This document shows positions 1 to 7,450 of a DNA stretch of 64,000 nucleotides, in pieces. Source of the stretch: Streptomyces sp. A3M-1-3 (GTDB taxonomy: Bacteria > Actinomycetota > Actinomycetes > Streptomycetales > Streptomycetaceae); the NCBI RefSeq assembly GCF_024213665.1, contig NZ_JANAVP010000004.1, forward strand, positions 62,001 through 126,000. The letters run 5' to 3'. The position numbers were made by a program, and so were the translations under genes. The notes under the pieces are model-generated. The model saw nothing but the letters and a program-made list of their open reading frames with translations. It was not told the origin of the DNA and searched no databases. Each line of letters begins with the position of its first letter. Positions within the stretch are counted from its first letter, which is position 1.

Positions 1-212
1 CCACCGAGCTCGGCGGCCGGGCCTGGGAGCGGGCGGGGCAGATCTGGTACGACGTGCTGACCGGCGGCGAGCTGCAGGTGGACGCGAGCTTCGCCGAGTT
101 CGCCCGGCTCACGGTCGCCGCGGCGGACACCCGCTACGGGGAGGGCGAGGAGCAGGAGGCGCTGCGCAAGGCCTGGTCTCAGGTGGGTGTCCCGCTCGCC
201 GTGGCGGGATAA
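1..212 (+). CDS. M4 (thermolysin-family) metalloprotease, C-terminal fragment
   Basis: The reading frame enters from the left edge and ends at TAA 210-212. About 69 residues are visible. They match the end of the alpha-helical C-terminal domain of M4 peptidases: a W-E-R-A-G-Q-I-W-Y stretch, a helix of the form F-A-E-F-A-R-L-T-V-A-A-A, a Y-G-E-G turn and the closing A-W-S-Q-V-G-V. The HExxH active site lies outside the window, so activity cannot be judged. In this family the domain closes one side of the zinc-site cleft of a secreted or intracellular protease. The next gene, 10 bp downstream on the same strand, encodes an emfourin-like protein, the known partner inhibitor of protealysin-type M4 proteases, which supports the assignment. 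Confidence 0.85.
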   Translation, partial: TELGGRAWERAGQIWYDVLTGGELQVDASFAEFARLTVAAADTRYGEGEEQEALRKAWSQVGVPLAVAG

Positions 213-222
213 GCATGGAGCC

Positions 223-489
223 ATGCGTATCGAGGTAAGGCGTACAGGGGGCTTCGCCGGCATCGAGCGCCGTGCCGAGGTGGACACCTCGGGGCGGCCC
301 GACGCGGACGAGTGGCATGCCCTGGCCGAGGAGGCGGTCTCCGACGGCCGGGCGGTGCCACCGGCTGGGGTGCCGGACGGGTTCTCGTACCAGATCACGG
401 TCGACGGCCGCACAGTCCACTGCGCGGACCCGCGGCTCACGGAGGCGCAGCGGAAGCTGATCACGCGGGTACTGAAAGAGGGTGCCTGA
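223..489 (+). CDS. Emfourin-like inhibitor of M4 metalloprotease
   Basis: An 88-residue protein starting at ATG 223; a longer in-frame start at 187 would overlap the protease gene and adds unrelated residues. It opens with MRIEVRRTGGFAGI, the beta-strand plus G-G-F-A-G-I signature of the emfourin (M4in) family, followed by V-D-T, a short helix, and a D-G-F-S-Y-Q-I-T-V strand ending in a helix. No signal peptide is visible. Emfourins are small inhibitors encoded beside protealysin-like M4 proteases and block the intracellular form. The gene starts 10 bp after the protease stop, so the two are almost certainly co-transcribed as a protease/inhibitor pair. Confidence 0.82.
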   Translation: MRIEVRRTGGFAGIERRAEVDTSGRPDADEWHALAEEAVSDGRAVPPAGVPDGFSYQITVDGRTVHCADPRLTEAQRKLITRVLKEGA

Positions 490-509
490 CGGGGGCGCGC
501 GGTGTTTGG

Positions 510-1352
510 ATGGCCGCCGTGACTCTTGATCAGCTTGCGCGGCTTCAGATGCTCGAACAGTTCTACGACGCCGTCCCGCGGTCCGGCGCGCGGTCCGAGG
601 ACTTCGGACCGCTGACCCTCTTCGTACGGGAAGGCCCAGGCTGGCCGTTCTACGCGCGGCCCACGCTCGGGCATCCGGAGGTGGCGACCGCGGCGGACGT
701 GGACCGCGTCCGCGCGCGGCAGCGGGAGCTGTCCATACCCGAGGCTTTCGAGTGGGTGCACGAGACGACTCCCGGACTGCGCAAGGCGGTCGAGGAGTCG
801 GGGCTGACCGTCCACGCGCACCCGCTGATGGTGCTGGCCGATGACGCGCCCGCCCCTGTCGCCGCCCGCGTCGCGGAGTCGTCCGTGTCCGTACGTGTGC
901 TGGGCGCCGAGGACCCGTTCCTGCAGGCCGCGCTGACCGTCCCGCACCTCGCCTTCGCCGTGCCGGGCACCGCAGTCGGCCCCGCGGGCCCGGCGGAGCT
1001 GGCCGCGGAGGCGCTGGCACGTGCGGGGGACGGCTCGGTGGAGCAGCTCGCCGGGCGGATCGGGGACGGGCTGACGGTGGTGGCCGCGGCGGTGGAGGAC
1101 GGCGTGGTGCTCTGCGCCGGCCAGCACAACCCGGTCGGCGGCGTCACCGAGATCGTGGGCGTGGGCACCCTCCCGTCCGCCCGCCGCCGGGGCCTGGCCC
1201 TGGCTGTGACGGCGGCGCTGGTGGCGGACGCGCGGGCGCGGGGCATCGGCACGGTGTTCCTGTCGGCGGGCGACGAGGACGTGGCCCGCATCTACGCCCG
1301 CCTCGGCTTCCGCCCGGTGGCGACGGCCCTGATCGCGGAACCGGCGGAGTAG
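510..1352 (+). CDS. GNAT-family N-acetyltransferase
   Basis: About 280 residues. The start is ATG 510 or GTG 519, both just after the emfourin stop; earlier in-frame starts overlap that gene. The C-terminal third is a GNAT fold: a V-G-V-G-T-L-P strand, the acetyl-CoA loop R-R-R-G-L-A-L-A, helix, then V-F-L-S-A-G-D-E and the A-R-I-Y-A-R-L-G-F-R-P-V motif that ends most GNAT proteins. The N-terminal half is an accessory domain seen in actinobacterial two-part GNATs. The acceptor substrate cannot be told from sequence. It follows the emfourin gene closely and could share its transcript, although no functional link is evident. Confidence 0.8.
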   Translation: MAAVTLDQLARLQMLEQFYDAVPRSGARSEDFGPLTLFVREGPGWPFYARPTLGHPEVATAADVDRVRARQRELSIPEAFEWVHETTPGLRKAVEESGLTVHAHPLMVLADDAPAPVAARVAESSVSVRVLGAEDPFLQAALTVPHLAFAVPGTAVGPAGPAELAAEALARAGDGSVEQLAGRIGDGLTVVAAAVEDGVVLCAGQHNPVGGVTEIVGVGTLPSARRRGLALAVTAALVADARARGIGTVFLSAGDEDVARIYARLGFRPVATALIAEPAE

Positions 1353-1526
1353 GCGGGTGGAGTAGGCCGCCTGGCGAACGCCGGCCTGCACGGGCACAAG
1401 TACGCCCTTGACGCGACTGTCGCCGAAGTCGCCCTCCGGCAGGCCGGGCCAGTCGCCATGCTGGCCTCGGACCTCGACGACATGTCGAAGCTCTGCGGCG
1501 GCCGGGTCCGGCTCGTCGCCCTCTGA
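1353..1526 (+). pseudogene. PIN-domain (VapC-like) toxin, C-terminal remnant
   Basis: Directly after the GNAT stop and in the same frame lies a start-less stretch of about 57 codons ending at TGA 1524-1526. It reads A-N-A-G-L-H-G-H-K-Y-A-L-D-A-T-V-A, then a G-P-V-A-M-L-A-S-D-L-D-D-M segment and L-C-G-G-R-V-R-L-V. This is the last third of actinobacterial PIN-domain proteins, carrying the third acidic residue and the S-D-x-D-D-M motif. The front of the domain with the first catalytic Asp is absent, and no antitoxin gene is nearby. It is a decayed toxin-antitoxin fragment, not an expressed gene. Confidence 0.75.
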
Positions 1527-1663
1527 GAGACGCCCGAACGAGAGGTTCTGGCGGCACTCTTGACACTCCGTCAGACTGCTCGCGACCATCCCGGGATGAC
1601 GCCACGCCCCCGCCCTCCGCCCGGCCTCCGCTGCCGCCCTTTCCCGAGGACTTCCTCTGGGGC

Positions 1664-2965
1664 GTGTCCACCTCCGCCCATCAGATCGAGGGCGCGGTCG
1701 ACGAGGACGGCCGCGGGCCCTCGTCCTGGGACGCGTTCACCGCGCAACCCGGCCGGGTCAAGGACGGCAGTACGGCGGCCGTCGCCACCGACCACTACCG
1801 CCGCTACCGCGAGGACGTCGCGCTCATCCACGGCCTCGGCGTCGGCGCGTACCGCTTCTCCGTCTCCTGGTCCCGGGTGGTCCCGGCCGGGACCGGGCCG
1901 GTCAACCAGGCAGGGCTCGACTTCTACGACCGTCTCGTCGACGAGCTGTGCGCGTACGGCATCCGCCCGGCCCCCACCCTGTTCCACTGGGACACCCCGC
2001 AGGAACTGGAAGAGTCCGGCGGCTGGCTGGTCCGCGACACGGCGTACCGCTTCGCGGAGTACGCGGACGCCGTCGCCGCCCGGCTCGCCGACCGCGTCGG
2101 CCTGTGGATCACCATCAACGAACCAGCCGAAGTCACCCTGCTCGGTTACGCGCTGGGCGAGCACGCGCCGGGCCGCCGACTACTCTTCGACGCCCTGCCC
2201 GCCGCCCATCACCAGCTCCTCGGCCACGGCCTGGCCGTGCAGGCGCTGCGCGCCCACGGGGCCACGCGGATCGGCATCGCGAACTCTCACAGCCCGGTGC
2301 GCGCCGCCTCTCCCGCGACGGCGGACAGGGAGGCCGCGGACCTCTACGACATGCTCACCAACCGGATGTTCGCCGACCCGGTGCTGCTCGGCCGCTACCC
2401 CGACGACGGACTCGCGGCCCTGCTGCCGGGCCCGGTCGACGCCGACCTGAAGGTGATCTCCGAGCCGCTCGACCGGTACGGGATCAACTACTACCAGCCA
2501 ATGCTGATCGGCGCGCCGAACGCCGAGGCCGGCGAGTTCGCGGGGATCGGCCTGCCCGCCGAACTCCCCTTCTCGATCCGGGAGATCGAGGGCCGGCCGC
2601 GTACCGCCTTCGGCTGGCCGGTCGCCCCCGAGGGCCTGGCCGAGCAGCTCACCCTGCTCCGGCAGCGGTACGGCGACCGGCTGCCGCCCGTGGTCGTCAC
2701 CGAGAACGGCTGCAGTTACGACGGCATCGACGACCAGGAGCGGATCACCTACCTCGACGGGCACCTGCGGGCCCTGCACGGGGCGATGGCGGCGGGCGCC
2801 GATGTCCGCGGCTATTTCGTCTGGTCCCTGCTGGACAACTTCGAGTGGGCCGAAGGCTATGCGCAGCGCTTCGGGCTGGTCCACGTCGACTACGACACGC
2901 TCGTCCGCACGCCGAAGGCCTCGTACCACTGGCTGCGCGAGGCGCTGCGTGGCCTCCGCGACTGA
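1664..2965 (+). CDS. GH1 family beta-glucosidase (5' end probably frameshifted)
   Basis: Retaining beta-glucosidase fold of glycoside hydrolase family 1, hydrolysing beta-linked disaccharides or aryl glucosides. The acid/base motif T-I-N-E-P lies near residue 155 and the nucleophile motif V-T-E-N-G near residue 345; W-S-L-L-D-N-F-E-W-A-E-G-Y is the usual substrate-binding tail. From GTG 1664 the protein is 433 residues and lacks the conserved opening F-P-E-D-F-L-W-G. That octapeptide is encoded in frame just upstream (about 1637-1663), but no ATG, GTG or TTG occurs in that frame as far back as about 1500. A well-placed ATG at 1596 is in another frame, so one indel in the C-rich run 1596-1630 would restore a full protein. 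The sugar transporter gene overlaps its 3' end. Confidence 0.85.
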   Translation: MSTSAHQIEGAVDEDGRGPSSWDAFTAQPGRVKDGSTAAVATDHYRRYREDVALIHGLGVGAYRFSVSWSRVVPAGTGPVNQAGLDFYDRLVDELCAYGIRPAPTLFHWDTPQELEESGGWLVRDTAYRFAEYADAVAARLADRVGLWITINEPAEVTLLGYALGEHAPGRRLLFDALPAAHHQLLGHGLAVQALRAHGATRIGIANSHSPVRAASPATADREAADLYDMLTNRMFADPVLLGRYPDDGLAALLPGPVDADLKVISEPLDRYGINYYQPMLIGAPNAEAGEFAGIGLPAELPFSIREIEGRPRTAFGWPVAPEGLAEQLTLLRQRYGDRLPPVVVTENGCSYDGIDDQERITYLDGHLRALHGAMAAGADVRGYFVWSLLDNFEWAEGYAQRFGLVHVDYDTLVRTPKASYHWLREALRGLRD

Positions 2966-4229
2966 GGACGGTGCGGCGGCCGCGCGTGATGCCGGCGCCC
3001 TCGCGGAGCCCACCGAACGGGTCGGCCGGGGCTGGACCGCTGCCCTCTCCCTCGCCAACGGCGGGATCTGGGTGGGCTGGTTCGGGCCGATCCAGATCCT
3101 CCTCGCGCTCCAGGCCGCGGAACTCCACCCGGCCGGAATGTCCAAGGAGACCCTGCTGGCCTGGGTGACGGGCGTCGGCGCGGCCGTCTCGCTCGTCGCG
3201 AACCCGTTCTTCGGCGCCCTGTCCGACCGCACGGCCGGCCGCTTCGGCCGCCGTACGCCGTGGATCGCGGCCGGCACGGTGGGCGGCGCGGCCGGGTTGG
3301 TGCTGCTGTCCGGCGCGGACAGCGTCGCCGCCCTGCTGGGCGGCTGGTGCCTGGTGCAGCTCGCGCTGAACGCCGCGTTCGCCGCCGTGACGGCCGCCGT
3401 TCCGGACCGGGTGCCGTACGGCCGGCGCGGCTGGGTCGGCGGCTGGCTCGGGCTTGCCCAGATGCTGGGAGTGGTGGCCGGGACGGGCCTGGCGACCGCC
3501 GCCGGGGGGATTACGGCGGGCTATCTGGCGTGCGCGGCCTTCACGGTGCTGGCCGCCGTCCCGTATCTCCTCCTGGGGAGGGACCTGCCGCTCGCGCGGC
3601 GGCCGCCGTTCACCTGGCGCGGCTTCGCCAGGGGATTCTGGATCAGACCGCGGGCGTACCCCGATCTGGGCTGGGCCTGGCTGACCCGTTTCCTGATAAA
3701 CCTGGGCAACGCGGTGGCGCTGCTGTATCTGCTGTACTACCTGCGCGACGTACTGCACTACGGCGGCGAGGACGGCAAGCCGGAGGACGGGGTACTGACC
3801 CTGACCGCCGTCAACGCGGTGATGGTGCTGGTCACGGTCGTCGTGGGCGGGATCTGGTCGGACCGTACGGGCCGCCGCAAGCCGTTCGTGCTGTGGTCGG
3901 GCGTACTGATCGCCGCCGCCACCGGGCTGCTGGCGTTCTGGCAGACCTGGGCGGGCGCGGTGACCGCGGCGGTGCTGCTCGGCATCGGCTTCGGGGTCTT
4001 CACCGCGGTGGACTTCGCGCTGATGACCCAGGTGCTGCCGGCCGCGGCGGACCGGGGCAAGGACCTCGGCGTGATCAACATCGCCAACGCGCTCCCCCAG
4101 GTCCTGGCCCCGGCGATCGCCGCCCCGATCGTCACGCACCTGGGCGGCTACTCCGTGCTGTACACGGTGGCGGCACTACTGGGCCTGGCGGGCGCGGTGC
4201 TGGTGCACCGCATCCACGGCGTGGACTAG
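2949..4229 (+). CDS. MFS sugar transporter (GPH/SLC45-like)
   Basis: An integral membrane carrier of about 426 residues with twelve predicted helices. GTG 2949 lies inside the end of the beta-glucosidase gene (17-nt overlap), indicating translational coupling. The loop between helices 2 and 3 reads G-A-L-S-D-R-T-A-G-R-F-G-R-R-T-P-W and repeats as G-G-I-W-S-D-R-T-G-R-R-K-P-F in the second half, the MFS signature pair. Coupling to a GH1 enzyme suggests uptake of a beta-glucoside that the enzyme then cleaves in the cytoplasm. The substrate itself is inferred from context only. Confidence 0.85.
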   Translation: MASATEDGAAAARDAGALAEPTERVGRGWTAALSLANGGIWVGWFGPIQILLALQAAELHPAGMSKETLLAWVTGVGAAVSLVANPFFGALSDRTAGRFGRRTPWIAAGTVGGAAGLVLLSGADSVAALLGGWCLVQLALNAAFAAVTAAVPDRVPYGRRGWVGGWLGLAQMLGVVAGTGLATAAGGITAGYLACAAFTVLAAVPYLLLGRDLPLARRPPFTWRGFARGFWIRPRAYPDLGWAWLTRFLINLGNAVALLYLLYYLRDVLHYGGEDGKPEDGVLTLTAVNAVMVLVTVVVGGIWSDRTGRRKPFVLWSGVLIAAATGLLAFWQTWAGAVTAAVLLGIGFGVFTAVDFALMTQVLPAAADRGKDLGVINIANALPQVLAPAIAAPIVTHLGGYSVLYTVAALLGLAGAVLVHRIHGVD

Positions 4230-4271
4230 GGGGTGTCCCCTAGGCCCGGGACCGTTTCCCCCGTGCCCACT

Positions 4272-4634
4272 CTCGCACCGCTCGGCCCCAAGGGGCCTCA
4301 CCGGCTTCGAGCGGCCGCGCCGACCCCCGGCCGACGGTGACCGTCTCGCTCAGAAACCGAACTTGCGCAGCTGCTTCGCGACCACGTCCCCGTGCCACCC
4401 TCGCACCGCTCGGCCCCAGGTGGCCTCACCGGCTTCGAGCGGCCGCGCCGACCCCCGGCCGACGGTGACCGTCTCGCTCAGAAACCGAACTTGCGCAGCT
4501 GCTTCGCGACCACGTCCCCGTGCCACCCTCGCACCGCTCGGCCCCAGGTGGCCTCACCGGCTTCGAGCGGCCGCGCCGGCCCCCGGCCGGCGGTGACCGT
4601 CTCGCTCAGAAGCCGAGCTTGCGCAGCTGCTTCG
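4272..4634 (+). repeat. Three tandem 128-bp repeats carrying the end of era
   Basis: The stretch between the transporter and era is not unique sequence. Units begin at 4272, 4400 and 4528 (exact 128-bp period), each opening with ctcgcaccgctcggcccc and ending, on the minus strand, with the last codons of era. The third unit merges with the real era terminus. Units 1 and 2 keep an in-frame K-Q-L-R-K-F-G-F-stop where era has K-Q-L-R-K-L-G-F-stop. Copies differ at only a few positions, so the duplication is recent or homogenised. Nothing else is recognised in 4230-4605. Confidence 0.95.
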
Positions 4635-5559
4635 GGTCCCGCTGCCAGTCCTTGGCGACCTTGACGTGCAGGTCGAGGAAGACGGGCGTACCGAGGAGTG
4701 CCTCGATGTGCTTGCGCGACTTCATCCCGACCTCCTTCAGCCGGGAGCCCTTCGGGCCGATGATGATGCCCTTCTGGCTGGGGCGCTCGATGTAGACGTT
4801 GGCGTGGATGTCCAGCAGCGGCCTGTCGGCCGGGCGGTTCTCGCGCGGGAGCATCTCCTCCACGACGACAGCGATGGAGTGCGGCAGCTCGTCCCGTACG
4901 CCTTCGAGCGCGGCCTCGCGGATCAGCTCGGCGACCATGACCATCTCGGGCTCGTCGGTGAGGTCGCCCTCCGGGTAGAGCGGCGGGCTCTCCGGGAGCA
5001 GCGGGGCGATCAGGTCGGCCAGCAGGGAGATCTGCTTGTCGCCGACGGCTGAGACCGGGACGATCTCAGCCCACTCGAAGCCCAGCTCGCCGGCCAGCCG
5101 GTCGATGGCGATGAGCTGCTCGGCGAGCTGCTTGGAGTCGACGAGGTCGGTCTTGGTGACGATCGCGATCTTGGGGGTCTTCTTGATCCCCGCAAGCTCC
5201 TTGGCGATGAACTTGTCACCCGGGCCGAGCTTCTGGTCGGCCGGCAGGCAGAAGCCGATGACGTCGACCTCGGCCCAGGTGGTCCGTACGACGTCGTTGA
5301 GCCGCTCGCCGAGCAGCGTGCGCGGCTTGTGCAGGCCGGGGGTGTCGACCAGCACTAGCTGCGCGTCGGGCCGGTGCACGATGCCGCGCACGGTGTGCCG
5401 GGTGGTCTGCGGACGGGTGGAGGTGATCGCGACCTTCGTCCCCACCAGTGCGTTGGTCAGGGTCGACTTGCCCGCGTTGGGCCGGCCGACGAAGCACGCG
5501 AAGCCCGCGCGGTGCGTGGTCGCGTCGGGCTCGGGTGTGGACGAGGAAGGAGCGCTCAT
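4606..5559 (-). CDS. era: GTPase Era
   Basis: Ribosome-assembly GTPase that binds the 3' end of 16S rRNA. About 317 residues from ATG 5559 (an ATG three codons earlier at 5568 is possible). Visible motifs: G1 G-R-P-N-A-G-K-S-T, the switch I region T-R-P-Q-T-T-R-H, G3 D-T-P-G-L-H-K, G4 T-K-T-D-L and G5 V-S-A-V-G, followed by the KH RNA-binding domain with G-I-I-I-G-P-K-G-S-R-L-K near residue 260. The protein ends D-P-K-Q-L-R-K-L-G-F. Its 3' end is duplicated twice more downstream in 128-bp units. The conserved neighbourhood (CBS protein, ybeY, phoH upstream on the same strand) supports the call. Confidence 0.97.
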   Translation of the reverse strand: MSAPSSSTPEPDATTHRAGFACFVGRPNAGKSTLTNALVGTKVAITSTRPQTTRHTVRGIVHRPDAQLVLVDTPGLHKPRTLLGERLNDVVRTTWAEVDVIGFCLPADQKLGPGDKFIAKELAGIKKTPKIAIVTKTDLVDSKQLAEQLIAIDRLAGELGFEWAEIVPVSAVGDKQISLLADLIAPLLPESPPLYPEGDLTDEPEMVMVAELIREAALEGVRDELPHSIAVVVEEMLPRENRPADRPLLDIHANVYIERPSQKGIIIGPKGSRLKEVGMKSRKHIEALLGTPVFLDLHVKVAKDWQRDPKQLRKLGF

Positions 5560-5720
5560 GCGCCCCATTCTCCCCGATCCCCGGACGGCCGCCGACCAGC
5601 GGGCCCGCGGGGCGCCCCGGCGCGAGGGCAGGGCGGCGCGAAGCAGGACGCGCCCCCGCAGCTCGCCCCCGCCCGACTGCGCGCGCAGCGCCCTGGCGTA
5701 GGCACGGGTTCCGGTTGCCG

Positions 5721-6110
5721 TCAGGACACCGCTGCCCGGCGGCGGCGCCTGCGCCGCGACGCTTCCAGGCAGGCTCCCGTCGCTACGGCCGCGTACAGCA
5801 CGCCGAGGGCGCCGCCCGCCAGCTCCACCCAGTCGACGGCCCGGCCGGCCGTGACCGCCCTGGTTTGCGCGGCGGCCATCCAGAGGCCCGTGCCGATGAC
5901 GACCGCGCCGGCCGCCCGGTGCGCGATCCGGGCCGGGCCCTGGTGGCCGTACGCCTTCAGCAGCTCGTGCGCGGCGAATCCGACGAGTGCGAACGGCCAG
6001 ATACCGATCGCCCGTATCTCGCCGCCGGTAGCGGGCTCCATCAGGCCGGCCACGCCGGCCACCGTGCCGCCGACCAGCATCACCCAGGCTGCGATCCGGT
6101 CGAAGCCCAT
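5721..6110 (-). CDS. Small integral membrane protein, function unknown
   Basis: 129 residues with four hydrophobic segments: W-V-M-L-V-G-G-T-V-A-G-V-A-G-L near the start, I-W-P-F-A-L-V-G-F-A-A, a G-A-V-V-I-G-T-G-L-W-M segment and a G-G-A-L-G-V-L-Y-A-A-V stretch. A run of arginines follows at the C-terminus and should sit in the cytoplasm. The ATG overlaps the stop of the upstream cytidine deaminase-like gene by one base (TGATG), so the two are translationally coupled. I do not recognise a family function. It is separated from era by about 160 bp without a clear gene. Confidence 0.7.
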   Translation of the reverse strand: MGFDRIAAWVMLVGGTVAGVAGLMEPATGGEIRAIGIWPFALVGFAAHELLKAYGHQGPARIAHRAAGAVVIGTGLWMAAAQTRAVTAGRAVDWVELAGGALGVLYAAVATGACLEASRRRRRRRAAVS

Positions 6111-6463
6111 CAGCCCGCGGTGACCGTGACCTTGAGGCCGCCGTCCGGGCCGGCCAGCAGTACCGGGGTGTCCGGGCCGCCCAGGTCCCGGACCGCCGCG
6201 CGGTCGGCGTCCGACGGCGTGTCCGCGTCGGTCACCACCGCCGCGGCCTCCAGCGACTCGGCGCCGCTCGCCACCGCCATCGCGACCGCGGTCTGCAACG
6301 CGCTTAGCTTCAGCGAGTCCAGCTCGACGGTCCCGGCGACGTACGTACGCCCCGTCCCGTCGCGCACCGCCGCGCCCTCGGGCACGCCGTTACGGGCGCG
6401 GGCGCTGCGCGCCAGCGTGATGATCTTGCGGTCCTCGGGGCCGATCTCGGTGCTCTGGGTCAT
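6110..6463 (-). CDS. Cytidine deaminase-like protein lacking catalytic residues
   Basis: 117 residues from ATG 6463. The fold pattern follows tetrameric cytidine deaminases: N-terminal helix, a strand G-R-T-Y-V-A-G-T-V-E, a helix in the C-A-E position and a second helix in the P-C-x-x-C position. The active-site residues are gone. The C-A-E zinc/proton-shuttle motif is replaced by A-L-Q (in S-A-L-Q-T-A-V) and P-C-G-A-C-R-Q by P-S-D-A-D-R-A. Without the zinc ligands and the catalytic Glu it cannot deaminate cytidine by the known mechanism, so it is probably a pseudoenzyme with a structural or regulatory role. It is coupled to the small membrane protein downstream. Confidence 0.75.
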   Translation of the reverse strand: MTQSTEIGPEDRKIITLARSARARNGVPEGAAVRDGTGRTYVAGTVELDSLKLSALQTAVAMAVASGAESLEAAAVVTDADTPSDADRAAVRDLGGPDTPVLLAGPDGGLKVTVTAG

Positions 6464-6512
6464 GTGCCGAGCATAAGGAGCGGCCAGCCGTGATCCACCA
6501 GACACCCCACCC

Positions 6513-7052
6513 CTAACCCGCCAGGGGATACATCGCGCCGCGCCGCCCCTCCGGCGAGCACAGCCACTCCAGCTTCGCCGCCGTGTCCACCTGCGGCAGC
6601 GGGGTGTGCAGCACGATCGTGAGATAGGGGCGGGCCGGTACGCGCAGCTGCGTGGACTCCACGAACAGCGGGCCCACCAGCGGGTGCTCCATCTCCTTGG
6701 CCAGCTGGCCGCCGGGCGCGATGTCCCGCCCCGCCCACAACTCCGCGAACTCGGGGCTGCGTTCCTTCGCCTCCGCGATGACCGACTGGAAGCCCTCGTC
6801 GTCGGGGCACTCCGAACAGGCCGCCCGGAACTGGGCCACGACCTGGCTCGCCACCTGCTGCCAGCTCTTCGCACGGGCGCGGTAGAGCGGATCGGTGAAG
6901 AACGCGATCAGGCAGTTCTGCGAGATCTCGGTCCGCATCCCGAGGGCCAGCGAGGCCGCGTCGTTGTACAGCACGGTGTTCCAGTACGCGTCCATGATGT
7001 GCGCCGGGAATGGCATCCATGCGTCGATCAACCGGTGCAGGCCCGCGCACAT
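6513..7052 (-). pseudogene. MmyB-like XRE regulator, ligand-binding domain only
   Basis: The sequence from about residue 5 matches the MmyB-type ligand-binding domain found behind a helix-turn-helix in many actinobacterial XRE regulators: a W-x-x-x-L-Y-N-D-A-A-S-L-A-L-G segment, a helix with Q-V-V-A-Q-F-R-A, F-A-E-L-W-A-G-R-D-I, and a H-P-L-V-G-P-L-F-V-E-S-T-Q-L strand. The DNA-binding half is missing: upstream of 7052 the frame becomes unrelated, and only about 40 bp remain before the stop of the MmcQ gene. The domain itself has no internal stop. Either a deletion removed the HTH, leaving a pseudogene, or a stand-alone sensor is made from ATG 7052. Confidence 0.7.
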
Positions 7053-7093
7053 GTCCGCGTCGCCCGGACATCCCCTGAGCGCGGGGCCTGCGC

Positions 7094-7450
7094 CTACGGG
7101 CGGTCCAGGCGCAGGCGTTCCGCCTTCGGCAGGCCCGCCACCACCAGGTCGTACGAGTCCTCGATCATCTCCCGGACCATCCGGTCCGGCAGCGATCCGT
7201 CCAGCGTCACCGTGTTCCAGTGCCGCTTGTTCAGGTGGTAGCCCGGCACGATCGCCGGGTGCTCGGCGCGCAGCTGTACCGCGAGGTCCGGCTCGCACTT
7301 GAGGGAGACCGTCAGCGGCTGCTCCTCCAGCGCGCTGAGGGCGAACATCTTCCCGCACACCTTGAACACGGAGTGTTCCGGCGTGAACGGGAACTCCTCG
7401 GCCGTGCCGTTCAGTTCGAGGCAGAACGCCCTGAGCTCACCCGGGGTCAT
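7094..7450 (-). CDS. MmcQ/YjbR family protein
   Basis: 118 residues with the CyaY-like fold of the MmcQ/YjbR family. Signature stretches are E-F-P-F-T-P-E-H-S-V-F-K-V near the start, K-M-F-A-L, a strand V-S-L-K-C-E-P-D, and P-G-Y-H-L-N-K-R-H-W-N-T-V-T followed by a C-terminal helix with I-E-D-S-Y-D-L-V. Members are often annotated DNA-binding, but the molecular role is unsettled. The ATG overlaps the stop of the CBS-domain gene by four bases (ATGA), so it is translated together with that gene. Confidence 0.85.
   Translation of the reverse strand: MTPGELRAFCLELNGTAEEFPFTPEHSVFKVCGKMFALSALEEQPLTVSLKCEPDLAVQLRAEHPAIVPGYHLNKRHWNTVTLDGSLPDRMVREMIEDSYDLVVAGLPKAERLRLDRP

Noticed and set aside
109..1020. 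Long minus-strand open frame opposite the emfourin and GNAT genes
   Set aside because: Pro/Arg-rich product with no domain; a high-GC shadow of the real plus-strand genes.
2745..4139. 464-codon minus-strand open frame under the MFS transporter
   Set aside because: His/Gln/Arg low-complexity product typical of the antisense frame of a membrane protein gene; no motif.
4272..4634. Tandem 128-bp units as a CRISPR array or origin iterons
   Set aside because: Units have no spacers, and each contains the end of era; they are gene-end duplications.
6606..7241. Plus-strand frames opposite the regulator stump and MmcQ gene
   Set aside because: No family resemblance and start codons without ribosome sites.
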